DNA from: Pseudomonas capsici
GTDB lineage: Bacteria > Pseudomonadota > Gammaproteobacteria > Pseudomonadales > Pseudomonadaceae
Direction of reading: 5' to 3'
Assembly (NCBI RefSeq): GCF_017165765.1
Contig: NZ_JAFGZD010000015.1
Coordinates: forward strand, 62,001 to 126,000
DNA length: 64,000 nt
Each line of letters begins with the position of its first letter. The stretch's first letter is position 1. This document shows positions 25,450 to 33,839 of this stretch, piece after piece. A model generated the notes under the pieces. That model ran no database searches, had not been told where the DNA came from, and worked only from the letters and a program-made list of their open reading frames with translations. Position numbers and translations under genes: made by a program.

Positions 25450-25718
25450 CCCGCACCGTAATGTGCCGCAAGTACAAAGAAGAACTGCCCGGCCTGGAGC
25501 GCGCCCCTTATCCGGGTGCCAAGGGCGAAGACATTTTCAACAACGTCTCGCAGAAAGCCTGGGCCGACTGGCAAAAACACCAGACCCTGCTCATCAACGA
25601 ACGTCGCCTGAACATGATGAACGCCGAAGACCGGAAATTCCTCCAGACCGAGATGGACAAGTTCCTGTCCGGCGAGGAATACGCCAAGGCCGAAGGCTAC
25701 GTTCCCCCCGAGAAATAA
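25446..25718 (+). CDS. yggX: YggX, oxidative damage protection / iron-trafficking protein
   Basis: A 90-residue cytoplasmic protein: MTRTVMCRKYKEELPGL with the conserved Cys7, then APYPGAKGEDIF, SQKAWADWQKHQT and LLINERRLNMMN. YggX protects iron-sulfur clusters from oxidants and is commonly next to mutY. The ATG overlaps the mutY stop by four bases, giving coupled translation. It is the last gene before tRNA-Phe. Confidence 0.96.
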   Translation: MTRTVMCRKYKEELPGLERAPYPGAKGEDIFNNVSQKAWADWQKHQTLLINERRLNMMNAEDRKFLQTEMDKFLSGEEYAKAEGYVPPEK

Positions 25719-25820
25719 AGCGTTTCCAGCAATGAAGGTCGTAAGCGTCGGTAATAATTCAAATTTTTTTCAACATGACGCTTGACGACCTCCTGAAAAA
25801 CACGTCTAATGCGCCCCGTT

Positions 25821-25896
25821 GCCCAGATAGCTCAGTCGGTAGAGCAGGGGATTGAAAATCCCCGTGTCGGCGGTTCGATTCCGTCTCTGGGCACCA
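25821..25896 (+). tRNA. tRNA-Phe (GAA)
   Basis: A 76-base cloverleaf including encoded CCA. The acceptor stem GCCCAGA pairs with TCTGGGC; the D-loop is AGCTCAGTCGGTAGAGCA; the anticodon stem-loop GGGGATTGAAAATCCCC has GAA; the T-arm is CGGTTCGATTCCG. It begins about 100 bases after yggX. Confidence 0.97.
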
Positions 25897-25938
25897 CTAA
25901 TTAGATTCAGGTGGTGTCAAAGCCATCTGAAAAACAGA

Positions 25939-25962
25939 AACCCGCCTAGTGCGGGTTTTTTG
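25939..25962 (+). terminator. Terminator downstream of tRNA-Phe
   Basis: Stem AACCCGC (25939-25945) pairs with GCGGGTT (25951-25957), followed by a T-run. It ends the tRNA transcript about 45 bases after the CCA. Confidence 0.88.
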
Positions 25963-26235
25963 TTGTCTGTGGTTTTTCATTGCCTCAGTCATGCAGAGCA
26001 GACCGCCGGAACGAAACGCGTAGGACACCGCCTCCTCGTAACGCCCACAAATCCCTTCCTTGGCTCAGAGCTGTCTTTATTCGCTCGCACGACAATCTGG
26101 CCGGTTTCCTTGCTGCCCCACAGACCTATAGTCCCACCTTCGAGAAGAAAGCTTCCAGTCGCACGACCGGACTTTCAATGAACTCAAAGGAGTTGTGCTT
26201 TAGCTATGCACAACCTATAAATATTATAGGTCGCT
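25963..26235. other. Gene-free stretch after tRNA-Phe
   Basis: Open frames here have no ribosome binding site and no recognisable product. I looked for a second copy of the tRNA-Phe 3' end (a phage or island attachment site) between here and 31 kb and saw none, and no integrase. Confidence 0.6.
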
Positions 26236-26550
26236 ATGAAAACCGAGCCTTTATGGGCTAAGAAACAACTGGAGGATTTGGTACACGCCTTGGCACAGGA
26301 GTCTTCCAGGGTGGTATTTACCGATCATTGCCTTGAACGCATGGTGGAAAGAGGCATTTCCACCACAGAGGTCATACGCTGCCTCAGACGCGGAGTCATA
26401 GTGCGGGGGCCGACTTACAGTCACGCCCACATGAACATCGAGTTCAGGATGAGCGAACCCCCTCCACGGGATATCGTATGCGTCGTAGTCGCCCTCAGGC
26501 CTGAACCAGAACCAAGTCAGCTATTCACCATCACTGTCTGGGAGATATGA
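26236..26550 (+). CDS. DUF4258 domain protein, probable toxin-like partner of the downstream XRE protein
   Basis: A 104-residue protein with VVFTDHCLERMVERGIS (about 32-48) followed by TTEVIRCLRRGVIVRGPTYS and a C-terminal CVVVALRPEPEPSQLFTITVWE. The H-x-x-x-R-M-x-x-R-x-I pattern and final strand IxVW are those of DUF4258, a RelE-like small-protein fold found in toxin-antitoxin pairs. The stop codon overlaps a possible start (ATGA) of the XRE gene. Toxin activity is inferred from fold and pairing only. It has only a weak AGG five bases before its ATG. Confidence 0.7.
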   Translation: MKTEPLWAKKQLEDLVHALAQESSRVVFTDHCLERMVERGISTTEVIRCLRRGVIVRGPTYSHAHMNIEFRMSEPPPRDIVCVVVALRPEPEPSQLFTITVWEI

Positions 26551-26552
26551 GA

Positions 26553-26984
26553 ATGTACGAATACACAGGTAGCGGCCTGAATGGCATCTTCCTGAAAAAT
26601 GGATACCGGGTCGTGGAAACGGCCTATGGAAAAGGCGTATCGATAGAGAATATCGAAGGACTGCACAGGGCAATTGCTGCTGATATCGTTCAGCAAGACT
26701 CGCCAATGACAGGCCATCAGTTCCGCTTCCTGCGCAAGGAGCAGGATCTGGTACAAGCGGAATTGGCAGGGATTTTACGGGTAGATATCCAGACCATCGC
26801 AAATTGGGAAAAACGTGGTCCCGAAGGGATTCCCGGCCCGGCAGATATTGCCATGCGCGGTCTGTATTCAGCCTACTGCCACATTCAATATGGCCCCTAT
26901 CAGGTTCTGCGTTCGAGCATACCAACCGAAACCGCTACCTTCGCTCTGGACGGGGAGAACTGGGTAGAAGCCGTCGCCGCTTGA
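26553..26984 (+). CDS. XRE-type helix-turn-helix protein, probable antitoxin-like regulator
   Basis: A 143-residue protein. The N-terminal half (MYEYTGSGLNGIFLKNGY, then the DSPMTGHQ region) resembles the MqsA/YgiT-like class without its zinc cysteines. The middle carries an XRE helix-turn-helix (FRFLRKEQDLVQAELAGIL, VDIQTIANWEKRG, about 52-90). The start is ambiguous: an ATG at 26547 overlaps the upstream stop, but GGGAG is only two bases before it and eight before the ATG at 26553, which I prefer. Gene order toxin-first with an XRE partner resembles HigBA/MqsRA-type modules; autoregulation is likely but not shown. Confidence 0.7.
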   Translation: MYEYTGSGLNGIFLKNGYRVVETAYGKGVSIENIEGLHRAIAADIVQQDSPMTGHQFRFLRKEQDLVQAELAGILRVDIQTIANWEKRGPEGIPGPADIAMRGLYSAYCHIQYGPYQVLRSSIPTETATFALDGENWVEAVAA

Positions 26985-27148
26985 TCACAACCAAGCGGCC
27001 ATCGCAATTTTTCCTGTGTCCCCACACGTACCCTCCCGAATTTCCTGCCCACCCCAAACAAGCCTTTGCTATATTCGAGCAGCATCAAACGGCCAGCCCA
27101 CCCGCTCAGGCGATGCGAACTCAGGGATTATCAGCAGAAGGATCTGTC

Positions 27149-27280
27149 ATGAAGCTCACCACCCTCCTCCTCGCGGCACTTCTCGCTGCAACCTCTCTTT
27201 CTGCAATCGCACACGGCGGCCGGACCGACAAGCAAGGCTGTCATAACGACAAGAAAGCCGGCACCCGGCATTGTCATTGA
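27149..27280 (+). CDS. Small secreted YHYH-domain-like peptide
   Basis: A 43-residue product with a clear signal peptide (MKLTTLLLAALLAATSLSAIA) and a 22-residue mature part rich in His, Lys, Gly and two Cys: GRTDKQGCHNDKKAGTRHCH. This matches the YHYH-type motif (G-x-DKxGCHxD-K-G-x-HCH) found at the end of small exported proteins. The His/Cys spacing suggests metal binding, and the exact role is unknown. GAAGGA lies seven bases before the ATG. The mature part is almost nothing but the motif. Confidence 0.75.
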   Translation: MKLTTLLLAALLAATSLSAIAHGGRTDKQGCHNDKKAGTRHCH

Positions 27281-27307
27281 CTGCGACCTCGCGCCACGGA
27301 GACAGGC

Positions 27308-27544
27308 ATGCCTTTGAACAAACCCAATCAGGACCTGCGTCGCGACCTGCAAGGCATCGCCTCCGATCTGAAATGGTCGGCGGTTGAACTGATGCGTATT
27401 GCGGAGCGGCTGAGCACTTCAGGCAATGAACCGGACGCCCAGGCCGTGCTGCGCATATGCAGCGTGATGCAGGCCGGCGAAGAGAAGCTGCAAGGCGTGA
27501 CGAATGAAGTGTCACTGGGCAGGCTGGTGCGAGCTCGCTCCTGA
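27308..27544 (+). CDS. Hypothetical small helical protein
   Basis: A 78-residue soluble protein with GGAGA six bases before its ATG, and a composition suggesting two or three helices (LRRDLQGIASDLKWSAVELM, then AERLSTSGNEPDAQAVLRI). I do not recognise a family. It follows the YHYH peptide gene after 27 bases and may be co-transcribed with it. Base composition is like the rest of the genome. Confidence 0.55.
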   Translation: MPLNKPNQDLRRDLQGIASDLKWSAVELMRIAERLSTSGNEPDAQAVLRICSVMQAGEEKLQGVTNEVSLGRLVRARS

Positions 27545-27860
27545 ACAGACGCGAATCGTGCTGCCGTCCCAAACTGTCGCCAGCAAGCTGCCTCCCACAA
27601 TCACCGAACTGACTGGGCAGCAATTGAGGCAGTCAGAGCCAATTATTTAAATATCGATGGAACCGGACCGCGCCCTTTTCCACTCACTCCTAACCCCCAT
27701 GATTGCCCCCACCTGACTCTACGCAAGCCACCACTGAAAATTGACGCCAACAACCCGCCTGCCCACTGATCCGAATCGTCCTGCAGCCTATTAATGCCGC
27801 GCTCCTGCGGGTCGATACCTTCGTGAGAGTCAGCATCTAAAAACAGCACTGGGGCAGGTT
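27545..27860. other. Intergenic, no gene seen
   Basis: No open frame with a ribosome binding site, no hairpin terminator and no repeat apart from a short GCGAGCTCGC palindrome near 27529. Presumably it contains the promoter of the BdlA-like gene, but I cannot point to -35/-10 boxes. Confidence 0.5.
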
Positions 27861-29189
27861 ATGTTCGGGACAAAAATCAAAGCTGAACTGGCAGCCATGA
27901 AGGCCGAAGTTGATGGACTCAAGGGATTGATGGGGGCACTGGAGCGTTCAATGGCCGTCGCAGAGTTCGATCTGGACGGGAAACTCATCCGGGCCAACGA
28001 TAACTTTCTGACCGCCATGGGCTATCGGGCCGAAGAGCTGACTGGCAAGAATCACCGCGAGTTCTGCTCGCCAGCACTTTCGCGCAGCAGCCAGTACAGT
28101 GAACTCTGGGTTTCGCTGCGCGCCGGGCGTTTTGTCTCGGGCACTTTTCAGCGCGTGGACAAGAACGGGCATGGCGTCTGGCTTGAAGCCAGTTACAACC
28201 CGGTACTCGACGCTCAGGGCAAGCCCTTCAAGGTGGTGAAATACGCACTGGACGTTACCCAGAAGGTCATGCAGGACAGCGAGTCTCGCGGCAAGCTGGC
28301 CGCCGTGGACAGGGCCATGGCCGTGTGCGAATTCGACCTCAACGGCAACGTGCTCACTGCCAACAATAACTTCCTGAATGTCATGGGTTATGCCCTGAAT
28401 GAAATCAAAGGCAAACACCACCGTGGCTTTTGCGAGCAGGGCCTGGTCAACAGCTCGGAATATGGCGATTTCTGGCGCAGGCTGAACCAGGGTGAGTTCT
28501 TCAGCGGGCAGTTCAAACGCCTCGGCAAACACGGCAAGGTGGTCTGGCTGGAAGCGACTTACAACCCGGTCTATGACGCCGAAGGCAAGCTCTTCAAGAT
28601 CGTGAAGTTCGCCAGTGATATCACCGAGCACGTGGAAAAACAGGAGGCCGACTCGCTCGGTGCTTCGCGGGCTTACCACATCTCGACCGAAACCGAAAAA
28701 GTGGCCGAGCAAGGCACTCTGGTCATTCAAGAGACAGCCAGAGAAATGCGCCAGATCGCAGACAGCATCGGAGCCTCTGCAAAGCTGGTGGGACAACTGG
28801 GCTCTCGTTCCGAGCAGATCACTGCCATCGTCAACACCATTCGCGGCATTGCGGACCAGACCAACCTGCTGGCCCTCAACGCGGCGATCGAAGCCGCTCG
28901 TGCAGGCGATCAGGGTCGGGGTTTTGCAGTGGTCGCGGACGAGGTGCGCCAACTGGCTGGCCGCACCAGCGGCTCAACGACGGAAATCGCCGACATGATC
29001 GGCAAGATCCTGAATGAAACACGCGAAGCCGTCGCCAGCATGGGCAGCACTCAGGAAGGCGCCATTCGGGGAGTAACCCTGGCCGATCAGGCTGGCCAGG
29101 TCATCATCCAGATTCGTGATGGAGCCAGCGAGGCCGTAGAAGCCGTCAGCATGTTTGCCACGCGATTCGACGGGGCCAGCAAGCCATAA
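27861..29189 (+). CDS. BdlA-like soluble chemoreceptor: PAS-PAS-MCP signalling domain
   Basis: A 442-residue protein without membrane segments. It has two tandem PAS domains (about 28-135 and 148-255; MAVAEFDLDGKLIRANDNFL and MAVCEFDLNGNVLTANNNFL mark the starts) with WLEASYNPV / WLEATYNPV strands. A short MCP signalling region (about 270-435) carries the hairpin tip QTNLLALNAAIEAARAGDQG. This is the architecture of P. aeruginosa BdlA, a biofilm-dispersal regulator, and of Aer-like sensors. PAS ligands (haem, FAD or other) cannot be told from sequence. GGGGCAGG precedes the ATG. A terminator follows at 29219. Confidence 0.85.
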   Translation: MFGTKIKAELAAMKAEVDGLKGLMGALERSMAVAEFDLDGKLIRANDNFLTAMGYRAEELTGKNHREFCSPALSRSSQYSELWVSLRAGRFVSGTFQRVDKNGHGVWLEASYNPVLDAQGKPFKVVKYALDVTQKVMQDSESRGKLAAVDRAMAVCEFDLNGNVLTANNNFLNVMGYALNEIKGKHHRGFCEQGLVNSSEYGDFWRRLNQGEFFSGQFKRLGKHGKVVWLEATYNPVYDAEGKLFKIVKFASDITEHVEKQEADSLGASRAYHISTETEKVAEQGTLVIQETAREMRQIADSIGASAKLVGQLGSRSEQITAIVNTIRGIADQTNLLALNAAIEAARAGDQGRGFAVVADEVRQLAGRTSGSTTEIADMIGKILNETREAVASMGSTQEGAIRGVTLADQAGQVIIQIRDGASEAVEAVSMFATRFDGASKP

Positions 29190-29218
29190 GCCGTGACCGG
29201 TATCATCAGGTTGTATTT

Positions 29219-29241
29219 GAAACCCGCCTCGTGCGGGTTTT
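29219..29241 (+). terminator. Terminator of the BdlA-like gene
   Basis: Stem AACCCGC (29221-29227) with GCGGGTT (29233-29239), preceded by A and followed by T residues. It is the same stem sequence as the tRNA-Phe terminator at 25939. Confidence 0.8.
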
Positions 29242-29334
29242 CATTGCCCGGCAAGCCACTGCACCTCTTGGTTATTGAGACCGTCTGGGGTTCAATGACC
29301 GCCTTGCCCTTATTGCCTGCCAAAGGACCCGTTC

Positions 29335-29820
29335 ATGGCTTCGCCAGACAAACAGCAAAAACGTGCCAAGCGCGCCAAGATCAAAGCCAAGCAGAACCGC
29401 TCGGGCAAGTCGGCGCAGAATGTCGTGCACCCGGTGTTCGCCTCGGCTCTGGTGAATCAACCGTTCGACGACGTGCAAATCGACCTGAACACCTTCGACT
29501 TCCAGGACATCGTCGAAAACGGTTTCGACCCGGCCGACTACGAAGACCTGTTCGAAGCCATGAAGGCCGCCGAAGCCATCAGCCAGTTGGCGCTGTGCGT
29601 GGTTTTCCTGCAATACCCGGTTCTGGCCCTGGTGATCAGCGAAGAAGACGAAGAACAGGCCACCGACTTCATGATGGGCCTGCTCATCACCTACCGCGCC
29701 CTGTTCTACGATGAGGACGAAGACACCGCCGTCGACTGGATCGGCAGCCCGGCGTTCCAGGCCGATTACAACAAGGCCTCCGAACTGCTGATCAAACGGG
29801 ACTCGAAAGGGCAGCGTTGA
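29335..29820 (+). CDS. Conserved hypothetical acidic protein with basic N-terminus
   Basis: A 161-residue protein. The first 28 residues are strongly basic (KQQKRAKRAKIKAKQNRSGK), the rest acidic, with FDFQDIVENGFDPADYEDLFEAM in the middle and ISEEDEEQATDFMMGLL later. The basic tail suggests RNA or ribosome contact, though this is speculation. I do not recognise a named domain. The ATG at 29335 lies 13 bases after an AAAGGA. Gene-like codon use and complete length argue that it is real. Confidence 0.65.
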   Translation: MASPDKQQKRAKRAKIKAKQNRSGKSAQNVVHPVFASALVNQPFDDVQIDLNTFDFQDIVENGFDPADYEDLFEAMKAAEAISQLALCVVFLQYPVLALVISEEDEEQATDFMMGLLITYRALFYDEDEDTAVDWIGSPAFQADYNKASELLIKRDSKGQR

Positions 29821-29984
29821 ACAGCACAAAAACGTCATGTCCCCTTCAATAGCGACAAGATTGCTCTAAACGGCAGGTTTCATCTAAGACAGGCTTCAGC
29901 TTCCACCTGCAAATACGATATAGCTGCGTACGCGCCTGGTCAGGCGTCCCTCAACGCAGCATATCGAATGAATCTGGAGCGGGC

Positions 29985-31610
29985 ATGTATTTGAGAAGCA
30001 TGAAAATTGCCAAGCGTACCCTGGCCTGTTTCACACTTATGGTCGCCCTGGTCATAGGGCTCGGTCTTTTCAACATCCAGCAAATGGGCAGTATTCGCGC
30101 AGAAGGCCTGGAAATCGAAAACGACTCGATGCCGGGAATTGCTCTGGGCGACGACATCACCCTGGCATTTGCCAATACCCGCATCGCGATCCTCAGAATG
30201 ATCTCGAGAAGCCCGGCCGAGATAGAGCAGGCCTACAACGAACTGCTCAAGGAAGAGGACAAGTTCTACAACGCGGTCAAAGCCTATAAACCACTTATCA
30301 ATACCGATGCCGAGCAAAGCCTGATCTCCAGCATCGAATCGGCTTTTAAGGTCTATGTGGACGGCGCTGAGCGAGCCTACAAACTCATCAGGGACAACCA
30401 GCCGGACGCTGCTCGCCAGATCATCAGGGTTGAAATGCCAAAAAGCGCCGAAGCCATGGCCTCTGCACTCTCCAGACTGGAAAAGGTCAACGACGACGCT
30501 GAGGCAGAATCCAGCGCCAGTGCGACGGCGGTGTATGAAAGGGCCAAGACCATTTCCATTTCGGTGATGATTCTGGCGGTGCTGGCAACCGTTGCTCTGG
30601 CCTGGCGCCTGACACAGAGCCTTGCCACGCCCATCAACCAGGCCCTCAAGGCTTCGGAAGTCTTTGCCTCGGGAGATCTGCGTCCGATCGATGTGGACAG
30701 TCGTGGTGTAGACGAAGTCGCCTTGCTGCTGCAATCCATGGAGCGCATGCGCAAAAACCTGCAGGCCACTCTGAATCAGGTCGACGATGCGGCGCAACAG
30801 CTATCGTCCGCCACCAGTCAGATGAGCAGCCTGATGGCCAGCAGCAACGCCGATCTGGTCATCCAGAACAGCGAAATCGAAATGGCAGCCACTGCCGTGA
30901 CCGAGATGAGCCAGGCCGTTGACGAGGTTGCGCGCAGTGCAGTGTCGACCTCGGAAGAGTCGAAGTCATCGTCACGTTCGGCACAGCAAGGGCAGGAAGA
31001 GCTCAGGCAGACCGTCAGCTCCATCACCGAACTGGCCAGAAATGTCAGCAGCGCATCGGAGCAGGCGCAGCAACTGGCGAGTCGTACGCTGGAAATCAGC
31101 AAGGTTCTGGAAGTGATTCGCTCGGTATCCGAACAGACCAACCTGCTGGCCCTGAACGCAGCAATCGAAGCCGCTCGCGCCGGCGATGCAGGTCGAGGCT
31201 TCGCCGTGGTCGCCGACGAGGTTCGGGCACTGGCACACAGGACCAATGAGTCGACCCAGGAAATCGAATCCATGATTGGCCATATCCAGCAAGGCACCAG
31301 GAATACGGTGTCGGCGCTGGAGGTCAGTACCGAGCAGGCTCAGCGCACCAAAGGCCAGGCTGAATCCGCAAACGCAGCATTGGCGATCATCGCCAACTCG
31401 GTGATGGTGATCGACGATCGCAACACCGTAATCGCCAGCGCATCCGAGGAGCAGGCACAGGTCGCACGGGAAGTGGACCGCAACCTGGTACGCATCCGCG
31501 ACCTTTCGGCGCAATCAGCCGTAAGAGCGGATCAGACCAGCAGCGCAAGCCATGCCCTGGCGACACTGGCCACAGAACTGAACACCACCTTGCGTCAGTT
31601 CAAGTTGTGA
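29985..31610 (+). CDS. Methyl-accepting chemotaxis protein (4HB sensor)
   Basis: A 541-residue transmembrane chemoreceptor. It has a first membrane span (about 13-33, LACFTLMVALVIGLGLFNI), a periplasmic four-helix-bundle sensor (about 34-188), a second span (about 189-209, SISVMILAVLATVALAW), a HAMP domain (to about 262) and a cytoplasmic signalling domain with the tip QTNLLALNAAIEAARAGDAG. No C-terminal CheR-binding pentapeptide is seen. GGAG stands five bases before the ATG at 29985; an in-frame ATG at 30000 is possible. The sensor ligand is unknown. Confidence 0.93.
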   Translation: MYLRSMKIAKRTLACFTLMVALVIGLGLFNIQQMGSIRAEGLEIENDSMPGIALGDDITLAFANTRIAILRMISRSPAEIEQAYNELLKEEDKFYNAVKAYKPLINTDAEQSLISSIESAFKVYVDGAERAYKLIRDNQPDAARQIIRVEMPKSAEAMASALSRLEKVNDDAEAESSASATAVYERAKTISISVMILAVLATVALAWRLTQSLATPINQALKASEVFASGDLRPIDVDSRGVDEVALLLQSMERMRKNLQATLNQVDDAAQQLSSATSQMSSLMASSNADLVIQNSEIEMAATAVTEMSQAVDEVARSAVSTSEESKSSSRSAQQGQEELRQTVSSITELARNVSSASEQAQQLASRTLEISKVLEVIRSVSEQTNLLALNAAIEAARAGDAGRGFAVVADEVRALAHRTNESTQEIESMIGHIQQGTRNTVSALEVSTEQAQRTKGQAESANAALAIIANSVMVIDDRNTVIASASEEQAQVAREVDRNLVRIRDLSAQSAVRADQTSSASHALATLATELNTTLRQFKL

Positions 31611-31616
31611 TCTTTT

Positions 31617-31647
31617 GCGGATGAGCGGATCACGCCCGCTCATCCGC
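31617..31647. repeat. Perfect inverted repeat after the chemoreceptor gene
   Basis: GCGGATGAGCGG (31617-31628) pairs with CCGCTCATCCGC (31636-31647). No T-run follows, so it is more a REP-like element than a classical terminator, though it may still protect or end the transcript. Confidence 0.7.
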
Positions 31648-31691
31648 GAACAGGCTACGCACTCAACGCAAATGCACTGCCTTGAATACCA

Positions 31692-32030
31692 TCAATTGAT
31701 TCTTTTTCTGGCCGCGTGATAGACGACCTCATTGTCACGTCGACCAACCGCAATCACGATGACAACAAGCTTGGTATCTATGACCTCATGAACCAGTCTG
31801 ATGCCACTGGCCCGAAGCTTGATCTTGTAACACCCGGGCATATCCCGCAGCTTGTCAGCCTGGACCTTGGGCTCCAGCAATCTTGACCGCAGTTTTTTCA
31901 AGAGCTGAAGTTGAACTGCCTTGTCCAGATCGTCGTATTCTTTTTTGGCCTCTATCAAGAACTCAAGCGTATAAACTCCTGCGGCATGAGAGACCGACTT
32001 ATCGCTTCTCTGCCTCGGCGATGAAGTCAT
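31692..32030 (-). CDS. RelE/ParE family toxin
   Basis: A 112-residue protein whose residues 20-112 match the RelE fold: YTLEFLIEAKKEYDDLDKAV, then KLRDMPGCYKIKLRASGIRLVHEV and VIVIAVGRRDNEVVY. RelE toxins cut mRNA in the ribosomal A site; ParE-like members hit gyrase, and RelE is closer here. The only in-frame start is the ATG at 32030, giving an 18-residue extension before the usual RelE start and a 32-base overlap with the antitoxin gene. This extension is unusual; start at a non-standard codon nearer the Tyr cannot be excluded. It follows its antitoxin. Confidence 0.85.
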   Translation of the reverse strand: MTSSPRQRSDKSVSHAAGVYTLEFLIEAKKEYDDLDKAVQLQLLKKLRSRLLEPKVQADKLRDMPGCYKIKLRASGIRLVHEVIDTKLVVIVIAVGRRDNEVVYHAARKRIN

Positions 32031-32268
32031 TTATATCTACCTTCACAGTGCGGCCACCTCTGCGCTCTTTGATCTTGCGGGCAAGCGCAGCGTCATCGAG
32101 CAAATCAAGAAGCTCTTCATATCGTTCTGGCGAAAGAATGTAGAAAGCAGGCTCATTACGATTAAGGATCACCATCGGGTCGCCATTGCTTTCACGATAA
32201 GTCCCCATGGGATCTTTCTTGAGGTCAGTCACAGACGCAGCGACTTCCGCCAGCAGTGCGTATGCCAT
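31999..32268 (-). CDS. Phd/YefM-type antitoxin
   Basis: An 89-residue antitoxin with an N-terminal DNA-binding/dimer domain (MAYALLAEVAASVTDLKKDP, then PMVILNRNEPAFYILSPERYEEL) and a charged C-terminal toxin-binding tail (KERRGGRTVKVDINDFIAEAEKR region). The ATG at 32268 has AGGAGAG seven bases upstream; the frame is open 11 more codons but those lack a ribosome binding site. It overlaps the relE start, so the two are translationally coupled and likely autorepressed at their common promoter. Confidence 0.85.
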   Translation of the reverse strand: MAYALLAEVAASVTDLKKDPMGTYRESNGDPMVILNRNEPAFYILSPERYEELLDLLDDAALARKIKERRGGRTVKVDINDFIAEAEKR

Positions 32269-32447
32269 TGTTTCTCTCCTGTCGACCCAAGGCCGAGTCA
32301 CATAATGGTGCCCAAAAAAGCACTTTAAAAAGTATATTTAAATATACACAAAAAACGGCCGTTCTCATTTATCAAGAACGACCGTTCAGAGCCATGCAAT
32401 ATTTTTCGCGAATGAGCGGATAGCCGCCCGATTCGCTTCCACACAGA

Positions 32448-33839
32448 TCAGTTCAAAGCAGCAGCCCCAACCCGCGAAGCCTTGCGGCGGCGGGAGACCA
32501 GCAGGCCTGCAGCGATTACCAGCAGGCTGAGCAGGCCGGTGGCGATGATTTCCACGCGGTGGTCCTGCTGAACCAGCATCACCGTCAATACGGCAACGAT
32601 GAAGAAAATCACCGCCCAGGTCAGCCATGGGAACAGCCACATCTTGAAGTCAATGGCCTCGCCCTTGGCGGTACGCTTCTGGCGCATGCGCAGTTGGGAA
32701 ACGGCGATGACCAGGTACACCAGCAAGGCGATTGCGCCCGAGCTGGCGAGCAGGAAATCGAACACGGCAGCCGGAGCGAAATAGTTGGCGAATACCGTCA
32801 GGAAAGCCGCTGCGGTCGACAGCATCACCGCCCAGTGCGGCGTGCCGCTCTTGCTGGTGCGAGTGGATACGGCGGGAGCATCACCACGCTTGCCCAGGGA
32901 AAAGAGCATGCGCGAAGCGGTGTAGAGGGCGGAGTTCAGGCAACTGGTCACCGCAACCAGAACCACCAGATCCACGATCAGCTTGGCGTTGGGAATCCCC
33001 ATCACATCCAGCACTGTCTGATACGAGCCCACCTCAGCCAGACGGCTGTCGTTCCATGGCACCAGCGATACGACGATAAAGATCGAAACCAGATAGAACA
33101 GGAAAATCCTCCAGATCACCGAGTTGGTGGCCTTGGTGATCTGTTTGCCCGGGTTCTTGGACTCGGCAGCCGCGATGGTCACGATCTCGGTGCCCATGAA
33201 GGAGAACATGGTGGTCAGCATTGCTGCCAATACCGCGCCCAGGCCGTTAGGCATAAAGCCCTGGGTATCGAACAAGTGGCTGACGCCGCTGACATTGCTG
33301 GTCGGCAGCAGCCCGAAGATCGCCACAACACCCAGCACCACGAACGCGATGATCGCCACGACCTTGATCAATGCGAACCAGAACTCGAACTCGCCGTAGT
33401 TCTTGACGCTGAACAGGTTGGTGGCCGTCAGCAGCAGCGTAATCACCAGAGTGAACACCCAGATCGCCACATCGGGAAACCAGGCATGCAGGATGGTCGC
33501 GGCAGCGTTGGCTTCCAGCGGGATCACCAGTACCCAGAACCACCAGTACAACCAGCCGATGGTGAAACCGGCCCAGTGCCCGATGGCACGATCGGCGTAG
33601 GTGGAAAACGAACCGGTATCGGGAGAGGCCACAGCCATTTCGGCCAGCATGCGCATCACCAGAACAACCAGCGTACCGGCTGCGGCATAGGCGAGCAGCA
33701 CGGCTGGGCCGGCTTCGGCAATCGCATGGCCTGAGCCTACGAACAAACCTGCGCCGATCACACCGGCAATCGACAGCATCGTGATGTGCCGAGGTTTCAG
33801 CCCCTGTTCGAGCTCGGAAGAGTTAGCGGTACTGCTCAT
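32448..33839 (-). CDS. gabP: GABA permease (APC superfamily)
   Basis: A 463-residue permease with about 12 membrane spans. It shows GLKPRHITMLSIAGVIGAGLF at the start, MLAEMAVASPDTGSFSTYADRAIGHW, the GWLYWWFWVLVIPLEANAAA stretch typical of GabP, and TMFSFMGTEIVTIAAAESKNP. It imports 4-aminobutyrate with protons. The start is the ATG at 33839 (MSSTANSSELEQ), not the longer frame. No gab catabolic genes are adjacent. A truncated REP-like arm (TTCGCGAATGA, 32405-32415) lies just downstream. Confidence 0.87.
   Translation of the reverse strand: MSSTANSSELEQGLKPRHITMLSIAGVIGAGLFVGSGHAIAEAGPAVLLAYAAAGTLVVLVMRMLAEMAVASPDTGSFSTYADRAIGHWAGFTIGWLYWWFWVLVIPLEANAAATILHAWFPDVAIWVFTLVITLLLTATNLFSVKNYGEFEFWFALIKVVAIIAFVVLGVVAIFGLLPTSNVSGVSHLFDTQGFMPNGLGAVLAAMLTTMFSFMGTEIVTIAAAESKNPGKQITKATNSVIWRIFLFYLVSIFIVVSLVPWNDSRLAEVGSYQTVLDVMGIPNAKLIVDLVVLVAVTSCLNSALYTASRMLFSLGKRGDAPAVSTRTSKSGTPHWAVMLSTAAAFLTVFANYFAPAAVFDFLLASSGAIALLVYLVIAVSQLRMRQKRTAKGEAIDFKMWLFPWLTWAVIFFIVAVLTVMLVQQDHRVEIIATGLLSLLVIAAGLLVSRRRKASRVGAAALN

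Noticed and set aside
25821..31700. Prophage or integrative element inserted at tRNA-Phe
   Set aside because: No integrase, no second copy of the tRNA 3' end and no phage structural genes; only accessory genes of mixed type.
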